Assembly (NCBI RefSeq): GCF_039541855.1 | Contig: NZ_BAABHA010000001.1 | Coordinates: forward strand, 372,001-436,000 | Length of the DNA stretch: 64,000 nt | Direction of reading: 5' to 3' | From: Solirubrum koreensis | Lineage (GTDB): Bacteria > Bacteroidota > Bacteroidia > Cytophagales > Hymenobacteraceae | Part shown: piece by piece, positions 44,035-51,950 of the stretch | Layout of the letters: every line of letters begins with the position of its first letter | Numbering within the stretch: position 1 is the stretch's first letter | Translations under genes and position numbers: made by a program | The notes under the pieces: model-generated | Database searches by the model: none | What the model saw: only the letters and a program-made list of their open reading frames with translations | Told to the model about the DNA's origin: nothing

Positions 44035-44691
44035 ATGCGCGTTCTGCTAACGGCCGGTCCCACCTACGAGCCCATCGACCCGGTGCGCTTCATTGGTAAC
44101 CACTCCACGGGAAAAATGGGCTATGCCCTGGCCGAAGCATTTGCCGAAGCCGGTTTTTCGGTCACGCTGGTGAGCGGCCCGTCGGCTTTAACGGTGGCGC
44201 ACCCGTCTATTGAGCTGGTGCGTGTGCAAACGGCCGAGGAAATGTTCCGCGCCGCCGCCGCCGTGGCACCCGAAGCCCACGTATGGGTGTTTGCCGCCGC
44301 CGTAGCCGATTACCGCCCGCGCACCGTGGCGGCTGAGAAAATCAAGAAGCGCGACGACGGGGAAGACGTGCTGGTGCTGGAGCTGATAAAAAACGTAGAC
44401 ATTGCCGCCATGCTGGGGCAAACCAAGCGGGCTGAACAATTTTCGGTGGGTTTTGCGTTAGAGACACACGAGGAGCTGGCCCATGCCCAGGGCAAGCTGC
44501 GTCGTAAAAACTTTGATATGGTGGTGTTAAATTCGTTGCGCGACGCCGGCGCCGGTTTTCGCCACGATACCAACAAAATTACCCTGGTGGAGGCCGACCG
44601 CGTGACGCCATTCGACCTCAAACCCAAGGCCGATGTTGCCCGCGACATTGTTTCCGCCATTCTAGCCCGCCTCAATGCCCATGTTGCGTAA
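44035..44691 (+). CDS. coaB: Phosphopantothenate--cysteine ligase domain protein (CoaB)
   Basis: 218 residues starting MRVLLTAGPTYEPIDPVRFI, exactly the start of the CoaB half of bifunctional enzymes, with NHSTGKMGYALAEAFAEAG and AAAVADYRPRTV. It joins cysteine to phosphopantothenate. It is 7 bp after coaC and in a different frame (a shift of one base would restore a fusion). The last 17 bp overlap the following DUF4835 gene. Confidence 0.92.
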   Translation: MRVLLTAGPTYEPIDPVRFIGNHSTGKMGYALAEAFAEAGFSVTLVSGPSALTVAHPSIELVRVQTAEEMFRAAAAVAPEAHVWVFAAAVADYRPRTVAAEKIKKRDDGEDVLVLELIKNVDIAAMLGQTKRAEQFSVGFALETHEELAHAQGKLRRKNFDMVVLNSLRDAGAGFRHDTNKITLVEADRVTPFDLKPKADVARDIVSAILARLNAHVA

Positions 44692-45610
44692 TCGTTTGTT
44701 CTGTTGCTTGGCTGTACTGGCCGTTTTCCTCGGGTTTGCCATGCCCACCCGTGCGCAGGAGTTGCTCACGACGGTAGACGTGAAGGCCGAAAACGTGACC
44801 ATTACCGACCCGCAGCTGCTGCGCCAGATGCAAACTGACATCACGCAGTTCATGAACCGGGCTTGGACCAACGACGTGTACAAGCCCGATGAGCGCATCC
44901 GCTGCCGGATGTACATTAGCATTCAGAGCATTCCGCAGAACGGGGTGTATGGCGCCACGGTGCGTATTTTCAGTACGCGCCCCGTGTACGGCACCAGCTA
45001 CGAAACAAACCTGCTGAACTACGCTGAGGGCTGGACGTTCAGTTACCTGCCCGGGCAGCCGCTGAATTTTTCGGAAAACACCTACGTCAATAATCTCTCG
45101 TCCATCCTGAGCTTCTACGCCTTCGTCATCATCGGCATGGACCAGGATTCGTTTTCGCCGCTGGGTGGCTCGCGCACCTACGACCGCGCCCGCAATATCC
45201 TGCAGGTAGCCGCTACACAAGGCACCGACGGCGACGACGGCTGGAAAGACAACGGCAAGGCCAACCAGCGCAGCCGCTTTGCCCTGCTCAATGGCCTGCA
45301 GGACCCGCAGTTGGAGGCGTTGCGCACGGCGGTGTACAGCTACTACCGCCAAGGCCTCGATATTTTCATCCAGAAGCCCGAAGACGCCCGCGCCAGCATC
45401 TTAACCGCGCTTCAGGGCGTGCAGCAGGCCAACCAGCGCCGCCCCGGTTCCACGCTCATCCGCTCGTTCTTCGAAACCAAAGCCGATGAAATTGCCAACA
45501 TTTACCGCAGCAGCAGCAAGCCCGAGCAAAAGCAGGCCGCGGTTGCCTTATTGCAGGAAGTAGATCCTACCAATACGGCCAAGTACCAAACCATTCTTCA
45601 GAAGCGTTAG
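44675..45610 (+). CDS. DUF4835 family secreted protein
   Basis: 311 residues, overlapping coaB by 17 bp; ATG 44681 is an alternative start. A signal peptide (CCLAVLAVFLGFAMPTRAQ) precedes a domain rich in beta strands, with YGTSYETNLLNYAEGWTFSYLPGQPLNFSE and TYVNNLSSILSFYAFVIIGMDQDSFSPLGG typical of DUF4835. It is a periplasmic or outer-membrane-associated protein of unknown role conserved in Bacteroidota, usually beside coaBC and recN. Confidence 0.9.
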   Translation: MPMLRNRLFCCLAVLAVFLGFAMPTRAQELLTTVDVKAENVTITDPQLLRQMQTDITQFMNRAWTNDVYKPDERIRCRMYISIQSIPQNGVYGATVRIFSTRPVYGTSYETNLLNYAEGWTFSYLPGQPLNFSENTYVNNLSSILSFYAFVIIGMDQDSFSPLGGSRTYDRARNILQVAATQGTDGDDGWKDNGKANQRSRFALLNGLQDPQLEALRTAVYSYYRQGLDIFIQKPEDARASILTALQGVQQANQRRPGSTLIRSFFETKADEIANIYRSSSKPEQKQAAVALLQEVDPTNTAKYQTILQKR

Positions 45611-45627
45611 AATACCAACTAGCCATA

Positions 45628-45665
45628 ACAAAGAGTCCGCGCCTCAGCGCGGACTCTTTGTTTTT
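45628..45665 (+). terminator. Terminator of the bamD-DUF4835 run
   Basis: 15-bp perfect stem (45628-45642 with 45647-45661) around a CTCA loop, followed by TTTTT. It lies 18 bp after the DUF4835 stop, isolating recN as its own unit. Confidence 0.92.
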
Positions 45666-45715
45666 GTGTGCTCCCAAATTCCGAAAGCGGAGAATAGAGG
45701 AAAATGTGGTTTTTG

Positions 45716-45738
45716 AAATTTAGCAACGTGCTAAATTT
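45716..45738. promoter_or_regulatory. Palindrome 1 upstream of recN
   Basis: AAATTTAGCA (45716-45725), 3-nt spacer, then TGCTAAATTT (45729-45738), a perfect 10-bp inverted repeat in an AT-rich stretch about 180 bp before recN. The half-site TGCTAAA recurs at 45786 and 45819. Confidence 0.65.
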
Positions 45739-45785
45739 TATTATCTGGGCTGAAGTTGGTTTCAAGCCGCTTTTAAGAGTGTATG

Positions 45786-45793
45786 TGCTAAAT
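45786..45793 (+). promoter_or_regulatory. TGCTAAAT half-site upstream of recN
   Basis: A single copy of TGCTAAAT, the same half-site as in the two palindromes, with no paired inverted copy. It lies 57 bp after the right half of palindrome 1 and 33 bp before palindrome 2, which is close to a whole number of helical turns for the second distance. Confidence 0.45.
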
Positions 45794-45809
45794 AGGTTGG
45801 GGTAGGGGG

Positions 45810-45841
45810 TTGCGTGTCTGCTAAATGATTTAGTAGGTTTG
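45810..45841 (+). promoter_or_regulatory. recN promoter with embedded operator palindrome
   Basis: TTG at 45810-45812, 21 nt, then TAGGTTTG at 45834-45841, a good TAnnTTTG. Between them lies TGCTAAATGATTTAGTA (45819-45835), a CTAAAT-G-ATTTAG palindrome. A protein bound there would block the polymerase. The recN leader would be about 75 nt. Confidence 0.62.
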
Positions 45842-45915
45842 TAATCTGCTGACCTCTGGTTGCTTGACAGCCGCGGAGCTTGGCTTCCCTATCGTCTCAC
45901 GCAACCATTGCCCTT

Positions 45916-47595
45916 ATGCTGGTTGACCTTCGCATACAGAACTACGCCCTTATTGAGGCGCTAGAGCTGCGTCCCTCGGCGCTGCTCAACATTATTACCG
46001 GCGAAACCGGCGCCGGCAAGTCCATCATGCTGGGTGCTATTGGCCTGCTGTTGGGCAACCGCGCCGATTCCAAGCTGCTCTTCAACACTGACAAGAAATG
46101 CGTCATTGAAGGGCAGTTCGACATTTCGAATTACCAGCTACAGGACATCTTCGAGGCCGAAGACCTGGACTACGATGCCCAGTGCATCCTGCGGCGCGAA
46201 ATCAGCCCTTCGGGGAAGTCCCGGGCGTTTGTAAACGACACCCCGGTAACGGTGGAAACGCTGCGTAAAATCGGGGCGAACCTGATGGACATTCACTCCC
46301 AGCACGACACGCTGCTGCTTGGGGACCCAGTGTTTCAGCTCAACCTCATCGACCTCTACGCCGGCCTAGTGCCCACGCGCACGCAGTACGGCAACGCCTT
46401 CCGCCAGTACCGCAAGCTGGCTGCTGACCTAAAGTCGTTGGAAGACCAGGTGGCGCAGGCTAATAAGGAACTGGATTACCACAGCTTCCTGCTTAGTGAG
46501 CTGGAAGAAGCCAAGCTCGATGGCGAAGACCAAGAAGCGCTGGAAGCCGAGATAAAGGAGCTGGAACATGCCGAAGAAATCAAGCTGAAACTGAGCGGCG
46601 CGTTGCAGGGCCTTTCGGAGGGCGAATACTGCGCTACTGGCAGCTTAAAAGAGGCATCTACCTTGCTGGGCCAGATTGCGGCGTATTCGGAAGCCGCCCG
46701 GCAGCTGAAGGAGCGGCTGGATTCCTGCCTGATTGAGCTACGCGACGTGGCCGATGAAGCCGAGCAAGCCGAGCAGCGCACCGAAGCCGACCCCGTGCGC
46801 CTCGACGAGCTGCAGCAGCGCCAGAATATCATCTTCAACCTGCAGCGCAAGCACCAGGTGCGCGACGTAACCGAGCTGCTGGCCGTACGCGACGAACTGC
46901 GAGAGAAAGTCGGCTCGGTGCTCAACCTCGACAAGGAAATCAGCCGCCTGCGCAAGGATGCCGAAGGCGCTTTGGCCACCGTGCAGAAGCGCGCCACGCA
47001 TCTGTCGGAGCAGCGCCGCAAGGCTTTCCCGCTGTTCGAGCGGGAACTGGCTGACCTGCTAGCCGACTTGGGCATGCCCAACGCCCGCTTGGTGGTGCAA
47101 CACCACACCGGCCAGCCCGCTACCAGCGGCACCGATGTAATTAGCCTGCTTTTCACGGCCAACAAAGGAGCTCAGCCGCAAACGCTGAGTAAGGCGGCTT
47201 CGGGCGGTGAATTCTCGCGCCTGATGCTGTGCGTGAAGTACCTGCTGGCCGATAAAACCGCCTTGCCCACCATCGTATTCGACGAAATTGATACCGGCAT
47301 TTCCGGTGAAATTGCCGTGAAAGTGGGCCGGATGATGCAGCAAATGGCCAAGAAGCACCAACTCATTGCTATTTCGCACCTGCCGCAAATGGCGGCTTCG
47401 GGCCACGCCCACTTCTTCGTCTACAAAGAAGACCGCGCCGACCGCACCGTAAGCCGCATCCGGAAACTCAGCGAAGATGAGCGCATCCACGAAATAGCCC
47501 AGATGATTTCCGGCGCCCGCCCGAGCGAAAACGCCGTGCAAAGCGCCCGGGAGCTGCTGGCTCTGCGTGGCGAAAGCGACTTGGTGGCAGCGTAG
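45916..47595 (+). CDS. recN: DNA repair protein RecN
   Basis: 559 residues from the ATG at 45916 (MLVDLRIQNYALIEALELRP), the normal RecN start; an in-frame ATG at 45880 adds 12 residues. SMC-like layout: Walker A TGETGAGKSIM, a long coiled coil (about 150-370), then the signature LSKAASGGEFSRLMLC and Walker B TIVFDEIDTGISGE. RecN acts on double-strand breaks and is a typical SOS or damage-induced gene. The upstream palindromes fit such regulation. Confidence 0.96.
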   Translation: MLVDLRIQNYALIEALELRPSALLNIITGETGAGKSIMLGAIGLLLGNRADSKLLFNTDKKCVIEGQFDISNYQLQDIFEAEDLDYDAQCILRREISPSGKSRAFVNDTPVTVETLRKIGANLMDIHSQHDTLLLGDPVFQLNLIDLYAGLVPTRTQYGNAFRQYRKLAADLKSLEDQVAQANKELDYHSFLLSELEEAKLDGEDQEALEAEIKELEHAEEIKLKLSGALQGLSEGEYCATGSLKEASTLLGQIAAYSEAARQLKERLDSCLIELRDVADEAEQAEQRTEADPVRLDELQQRQNIIFNLQRKHQVRDVTELLAVRDELREKVGSVLNLDKEISRLRKDAEGALATVQKRATHLSEQRRKAFPLFERELADLLADLGMPNARLVVQHHTGQPATSGTDVISLLFTANKGAQPQTLSKAASGGEFSRLMLCVKYLLADKTALPTIVFDEIDTGISGEIAVKVGRMMQQMAKKHQLIAISHLPQMAASGHAHFFVYKEDRADRTVSRIRKLSEDERIHEIAQMISGARPSENAVQSARELLALRGESDLVAA

Positions 47596-47637
47596 TTTCA
47601 GAAGTCCGGTTTTTCCGTAGAACGTCGTTTACAGACC

Positions 47638-47728
47638 GTCATGCCGAGCGCAGCCGAGGAAGCTCGCGTGTTTGCTCAGATGTGTCAGGAGTCAGTACGC
47701 GAGATGCCTCGACTACGCTCGGCATGAC
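47638..47728. repeat. GTCAT-type dispersed inverted repeat before fabI
   Basis: Arms 47638-47659 and 47707-47728 match at 20 of 22 positions as inverted repeats; inner bases (CTCGCGT with ACGCGAG) also pair, so one long cruciform or RNA hairpin could form. Outer sequence GTCATGCCGAGCG resembles the element at 13030-13130. Confidence 0.85.
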
Positions 47729-47779
47729 GCGCTTGTATGGCAGAAAAAGCGGCTAGTCGGTACCTTCGGCGTGAAACCC

Positions 47780-47787
47780 TATTTTTG
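47780..47787 (+). promoter_or_regulatory. Candidate fabI -7 box
   Basis: TATTTTTG, a perfect TAnnTTTG, about 42 nt before the fabI start and downstream of the repeat. No clear -33 element. Confidence 0.45.
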
Positions 47788-47829
47788 CTCGTCGCAAAGA
47801 CCTTCCTCCGACTCGACCACTCATCTTTT

Positions 47830-48657
47830 ATGGCCAACAATCTACTCGCCGGCAAGCGCGGCATCATCTTCGGCGCCCTTAACGAACAGTCCATTGCCTG
47901 GAAGGTAGCCCTGCGCTGCCACGAAGAAGGCGCCACGTTTGTGCTCAGCAATGCGCCGCTGGCCATGCGTATGGGCGAAATCAACAAGCTTTCGGAGCAG
48001 TGCAACGCGCCTATTATCGGGGCCGATGCCACGCTGGTAGAAGACCTGGAAAAGGTGTTCAGCGGCGCAGTAGAGCAGCTCGGCGGCAAAATCGACTTCG
48101 TGCTGCACTCCATTGGCATGAGCCCGAACATTCGCAAAGGCAAGCACTACGGCGAGCTGAACTACGACTGGTTCCAGAAGACGCTTGACATTTCGGCTTT
48201 GTCGTTCCACAAAATGCTGGCCGTGGCCGAGAAGCAGGACGCCCTAAACGAGTGGGGTTCGGTGGTGGCTTTGTCGTACATCGCTGCCCAGCGTGCCTTC
48301 CTCGATTACACCGATATGTCGCAGGCCAAGGCGGTGCTTGAAAGCATTGCCCGCAGCTACGGCCAGCGGCTGGGTACCTCGAAAAAAGTGCGCGTGAATA
48401 CCATCAGCCAGTCGCCCACGAAAACCACGGCCGGCACCGGCATCAGCGGCTTCGATGCATTCTTCGAGTACGCCGACCGCCTCTCGCCGTTGGGCAACGC
48501 GCCCGCCGAAGCCTGCGCCGACTACTGCGTGAGCCTGTTCTCAGACCTGACGCGCTACGTGACCATGCAAAACCTCATGCACGACGGCGGCTTCAGCACC
48601 ACCGGCATTTCAGAAGCCATGGTGGAAGCAATTACGGCAGCTACCAAGGAGGCATAG
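47830..48657 (+). CDS. fabI: Enoyl-[acyl-carrier-protein] reductase (FabI type)
   Basis: 275 residues from the ATG at 47830 (MANNLLAGKRGIIFGALNEQSIAWKVA-type start, here GIIFGALNEQSIAWKVAL); the frame runs further upstream without family-like sequence. The NAD-binding loop and HSIGMSPN are typical, and the catalytic Tyr-x6-Lys is YTDMSQAK. It performs the last reduction of fatty-acid elongation and is the target of triclosan-like inhibitors in other bacteria. A terminator follows. Confidence 0.95.
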   Translation: MANNLLAGKRGIIFGALNEQSIAWKVALRCHEEGATFVLSNAPLAMRMGEINKLSEQCNAPIIGADATLVEDLEKVFSGAVEQLGGKIDFVLHSIGMSPNIRKGKHYGELNYDWFQKTLDISALSFHKMLAVAEKQDALNEWGSVVALSYIAAQRAFLDYTDMSQAKAVLESIARSYGQRLGTSKKVRVNTISQSPTKTTAGTGISGFDAFFEYADRLSPLGNAPAEACADYCVSLFSDLTRYVTMQNLMHDGGFSTTGISEAMVEAITAATKEA

Positions 48658-48680
48658 AGTTACTAAAACTGATTCAATAG

Positions 48681-48710
48681 AAAAGCCCGGCCGTGAGGTC
48701 GGGCTTTTTT
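48681..48710 (+). terminator. Terminator of fabI
   Basis: 12-bp stem with one G-U pair (AAAAGCCCGGCC, 48681-48692, with 48697-48708), 4-nt loop GTGA, and TTTTTT, 23 bp after the stop. Confidence 0.88.
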
Positions 48711-48792
48711 GGGGCTTACAATAGAGTAAACAAGGGAAATGTTTTGTGAGAGAATTATATAAATAATAAATACCCGCATTGGCTGCGAATGG

Positions 48793-49863
48793 CTAAAAGC
48801 GTTTTCTGAGCAAAGAGGGAGTTTGCAGTTCCCAAATGCCTTCGCTGCCAAAGAGCCACAGTCTGCCGGCAGCATCGCAGCGCATGTAGTTTTTTCCAGG
48901 CAGCAACCGGATATTTCGCACCTGCCCGTTGGCGACGCGCATCAAGAAAGTCACAGGTCCTCCGAGTGTCTTGTCCTGCGCGTTTTCGTAAGTGCTGTGG
49001 TTCTCCGCAGTAACGTAGAGGCTGGTGTTGCAGGCGCATACGTCATATACATTATTCACAAAACCGATGGTCGCCTCGAGCTTCCAAGCTGTACCGGAGC
49101 GGGTCATCAGCCTGCCGTCTTCCATAAACTTGTACTGCCTGTTGTGAAAGAAACTTTCCACGTCCAAAGGACTATCACGGCTGGTGGTTTTGTCTAGTTC
49201 TGGACAGTATCTGACATACTGCCAGTTCTGTCCTAATTGATCCGCGGGAAAATAAAGCCGGCCGGCCCATGTCTTCAATTGAAGCGGCTCCTGAAACTGC
49301 CAGTTCTGGACTAATTTGTCGCCAGGGCGGTACACTCGGCCGCTCCAAGTCACTAATTGCAGTGGCTGTCCTGGTCGGGAATAAAAGTCAATGGGAAAGA
49401 ACGTGTGCGGGTTAAAGGTCTGTTCCCGCCAAGTTTTGCCGAAATCCCGTGAAACGGATAGTCGGGCGTAGCTACGCTCATGGATGCCTTTCCAAAAATC
49501 CAAGCCCCACAACGTACCCTCGTGGTCAATGGTGAGGCGCCTGAGGAAGAGAAAATTAGGTTGCCATGGGTCATCATGTAACACTCGCCATCGGAAGCCT
49601 GAGGTCGTGGTACTAATTAGAATGCCTCCGTCCCATTTAGCAGCAACAAGTGTGTCTCCCGACACTGGCAGCAAATCACGCACAGCCGGGTTATTGCCGA
49701 TTGGGGGCAGTCGGCGAATCCTGTCTCCTTCGGTATGCCACCAAGCAACTGCTTGCTCGTTTGGTTGCTGGACTTCACAGGCAAGTAGAATGTGAAGGCA
49801 GAGGAGGATAAATGCGTTTCGGGTTATTATTTGCAAAGCCCTAGTCGTATGTAACGGATGCAC
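48793..49863 (-). CDS. Lipoprotein with beta-propeller/BNR-like features, unknown
   Basis: 356 residues. An N-terminal signal with lipobox (LHILLACEVQQ) leads into a mostly beta protein with Trp- and Gly-rich strands and BNR-like pieces such as LSVSRDFGKTW. Two adjacent units are near-copies: QPLQLVTWSGRVYRPGDKL with NWQF, and EPLQLKTWAGRLYFPADQL with NWQY, indicating internal duplication. Base composition is noticeably lower in GC than neighbours, which may mean recent acquisition. No function assigned. Confidence 0.7.
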   Translation of the reverse strand: MHPLHTTRALQIITRNAFILLCLHILLACEVQQPNEQAVAWWHTEGDRIRRLPPIGNNPAVRDLLPVSGDTLVAAKWDGGILISTTTSGFRWRVLHDDPWQPNFLFLRRLTIDHEGTLWGLDFWKGIHERSYARLSVSRDFGKTWREQTFNPHTFFPIDFYSRPGQPLQLVTWSGRVYRPGDKLVQNWQFQEPLQLKTWAGRLYFPADQLGQNWQYVRYCPELDKTTSRDSPLDVESFFHNRQYKFMEDGRLMTRSGTAWKLEATIGFVNNVYDVCACNTSLYVTAENHSTYENAQDKTLGGPVTFLMRVANGQVRNIRLLPGKNYMRCDAAGRLWLFGSEGIWELQTPSLLRKRF

Positions 49864-49919
49864 TACCGGAACGCAATAAACATATTGCCAAAGCGCAAAT
49901 AGTAAAACGCCTTCGACCT

Positions 49920-50855
49920 CTAATAGCCCCGCGCTACATCCACCAGATTCTCCAGCGGCTCACCGTTGCGCAGGCGGCTTAAATTCAGCAGCAGCATGTC
50001 CACTTTGCCGGCGTCCTCGTTGGGTTGGCCGCCGCCGGAGTGCTGAGTGAGAAGCACGTTGGGTAAGCGCCAGAGTGGGTTTTCAGTTGGGATGGGCTCC
50101 ACGGCGGTAACGTCGAGCACGGCGCCGTGTAAGTGGCCGTTTTGCAGGGCGGTAATGAGAGCCGGCTCGTCGGTGGTGTTACCGCGGCCGATGCTGGCGT
50201 ACACGCTGCCGGGCTTCATGGCCCGGATGAGTTCGGCCGTGAAAAAGCCCTCGGCGGTGCCGGGCAGACAGTTCACTACCAAGTCGGTTTCGGGAAGCAC
50301 GGCTTGCAGCTCTTCGGTGGAGTGCAGCTGCGCTTCGGGGTTGGTGCGGGCTAGCAATTGCACCTGGCACTGGAAACCAGAGAGCTGCTGACGCACGGCC
50401 AGCCCAATGTAGCCTGCGCCCAACACCACCACGCGTTTGTAGCGCATGAGCTGCATGGTGGCCCTAACGGGCGGCCCTACCCAGCGCTTTTCGGCTTGCA
50501 GCAAGGTTAACTCGGGCAGGTTGCGGTACAGGGCCAGAATGCCGGCCACTATGGTTTCGGCGCAGGGCCAGGCGAAGTAGTCGCCCATGTTGGCTACCGG
50601 AATAGGTAGATGTAACCCGGCGTACCGCTCGAAGCCCGACGAATCGATTTGCCAGAACTGCAGTGCCGGGAGCGGGCCGCCGCTAAACCACTCGGGCGGC
50701 GGGTTGCCGAGCACCGCGTTTGCCCTGCGAAAGGCGGCCAGTGAATCGGGTTTCGACAGCTCGTTGTGAAAGGTTACCTGTACATCGGGCGGCAGCTGGG
50801 CGCGTAAATGAGCGCGCAGCATTTCGCTCAGCGAGGTATAAACGTATAAGTGCAT
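49920..50855 (-). CDS. D-2-hydroxyacid dehydrogenase family (glyoxylate/hydroxypyruvate reductase-like)
   Basis: 311 residues: NAD(P) motif VVLGAGYIGLAVRQQL, then NCLPGTAEG, IGRGNTTDEPALITAL with the Arg region, AVLDVTAVEPIPTENPLWRLPNVLLTQHSGG with the catalytic Glu and His. It reduces 2-keto acids. It is monocistronic; the specific substrate is not clear. Confidence 0.87.
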   Translation of the reverse strand: MHLYVYTSLSEMLRAHLRAQLPPDVQVTFHNELSKPDSLAAFRRANAVLGNPPPEWFSGGPLPALQFWQIDSSGFERYAGLHLPIPVANMGDYFAWPCAETIVAGILALYRNLPELTLLQAEKRWVGPPVRATMQLMRYKRVVVLGAGYIGLAVRQQLSGFQCQVQLLARTNPEAQLHSTEELQAVLPETDLVVNCLPGTAEGFFTAELIRAMKPGSVYASIGRGNTTDEPALITALQNGHLHGAVLDVTAVEPIPTENPLWRLPNVLLTQHSGGGQPNEDAGKVDMLLLNLSRLRNGEPLENLVDVARGY

Positions 50856-51117
50856 GGGCGCGCGAGGGGAAAGGTGCGGGCTAGGCTATACGCGTAGCAC
50901 CAAATTCGGCACAAAGAAAGCCCGGGCCGCGGTAACACCGGGCGCTAGGCGGTGGTGATGCACCCGGTTACGGCTCCGGCAACGTTCCCGGCATCGATAG
51001 CGCAGAAAAAGACCGGGACGCAAGCCCCAATGCCGACCTTTTTGCGCTATCATTCCTTGGCCGAACCTGCGCGGCGCGTGGTTTTTATCAGTTACTCAGT
51101 TGCTTTTTCGCTTGCTT

Positions 51118-51900
51118 ATGCCCCTTCGCCTGTTACTGCTCAGCGCCACTGCGCTACTGGTTTTGCTCTCGTGCGTAGGCGGTGCGCCGGGCGGCATTAC
51201 GGTGTACCTCATCGGCGACTCTACCATGTCGGTTAAAGAGCGGAGGGCTTACCCCGAAACAGGCTGGGGCATGCCTTTTTCGGCATTTTTCGACGAAACA
51301 GTAACCGTGGACAACCGCGCCCAAAACGGCCGCAGCACCCGTACGTTCATTGCCGAAAACCGCTGGCAACCCGTAGCCGATGCCCTGAAACCGGGTGACT
51401 ACGTCTTTATTCAGTTCGGCCACAACGACGAGGTGCCCACCAAACGCAGCTACACCACCGAAGCCGATTTTCGCGCCAACCTCACGCGGTTCGTGACCGA
51501 AACCCGCGCCAAAAAAGCCACGCCGGTGCTGCTCACCCCGGTGGCCCGGCGCAAGTTTGATGCCGCAGGCAAGGTAGAAGACACGCACGCGGTGTACGCC
51601 GCCATTGTGCGCCGCGTGGCGCAGGAGCAGCAAGTGCCGCTCATCGATTTAAGCCAAACCAGCCAAGCGCTGCTCCAGCAGTATGGGGTCGAAAACTCAA
51701 AGCTGCTGTTCAACCAGCTGGTCCCTGGGGAGCATCCGAACTACCCCGACGGCCGCGACGACAACACCCACTTCAGCGAGTTGGGCGCGCGCAAAATGGC
51801 GCAGCTGGTGCTGGCCGACATCCGGGCACTTAAGCTGGAATTAGCCAACCGCGTGGTGAAGGTGCAAAGCAAATCCACCGTGGATGCGCAGGCGCGGTAA
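51118..51900 (+). CDS. SGNH esterase, rhamnogalacturonan acetylesterase-like (copy 1)
   Basis: 260 residues with a lipoprotein-like signal (LLVLLSC, ATG at 51118). SGNH blocks: IGDSTM (catalytic Ser), NGRSTRTF, FGHND (oxyanion Asn and His) and DDNTHFSELGARK (Asp and His). It should deacetylate pectic side chains at the cell surface. The next gene is a close paralogue and the one after it is a pectinesterase, so the three form a pectin-degradation set. Confidence 0.88.
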   Translation: MPLRLLLLSATALLVLLSCVGGAPGGITVYLIGDSTMSVKERRAYPETGWGMPFSAFFDETVTVDNRAQNGRSTRTFIAENRWQPVADALKPGDYVFIQFGHNDEVPTKRSYTTEADFRANLTRFVTETRAKKATPVLLTPVARRKFDAAGKVEDTHAVYAAIVRRVAQEQQVPLIDLSQTSQALLQQYGVENSKLLFNQLVPGEHPNYPDGRDDNTHFSELGARKMAQLVLADIRALKLELANRVVKVQSKSTVDAQAR

Positions 51901-51950
51901 AAGCGCATCAGCAACTCAAAACGTCATTTCTGGCATCAAAACGCTTTTTC

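Noticed and set aside
50900..50950. GC-rich possible hairpin in the region upstream of the SGNH esterase
   Set aside because: Only CCCGG/CCGGG pieces pair, without a stable stem or T-tract, and the location between divergent starts does not call for a terminator.
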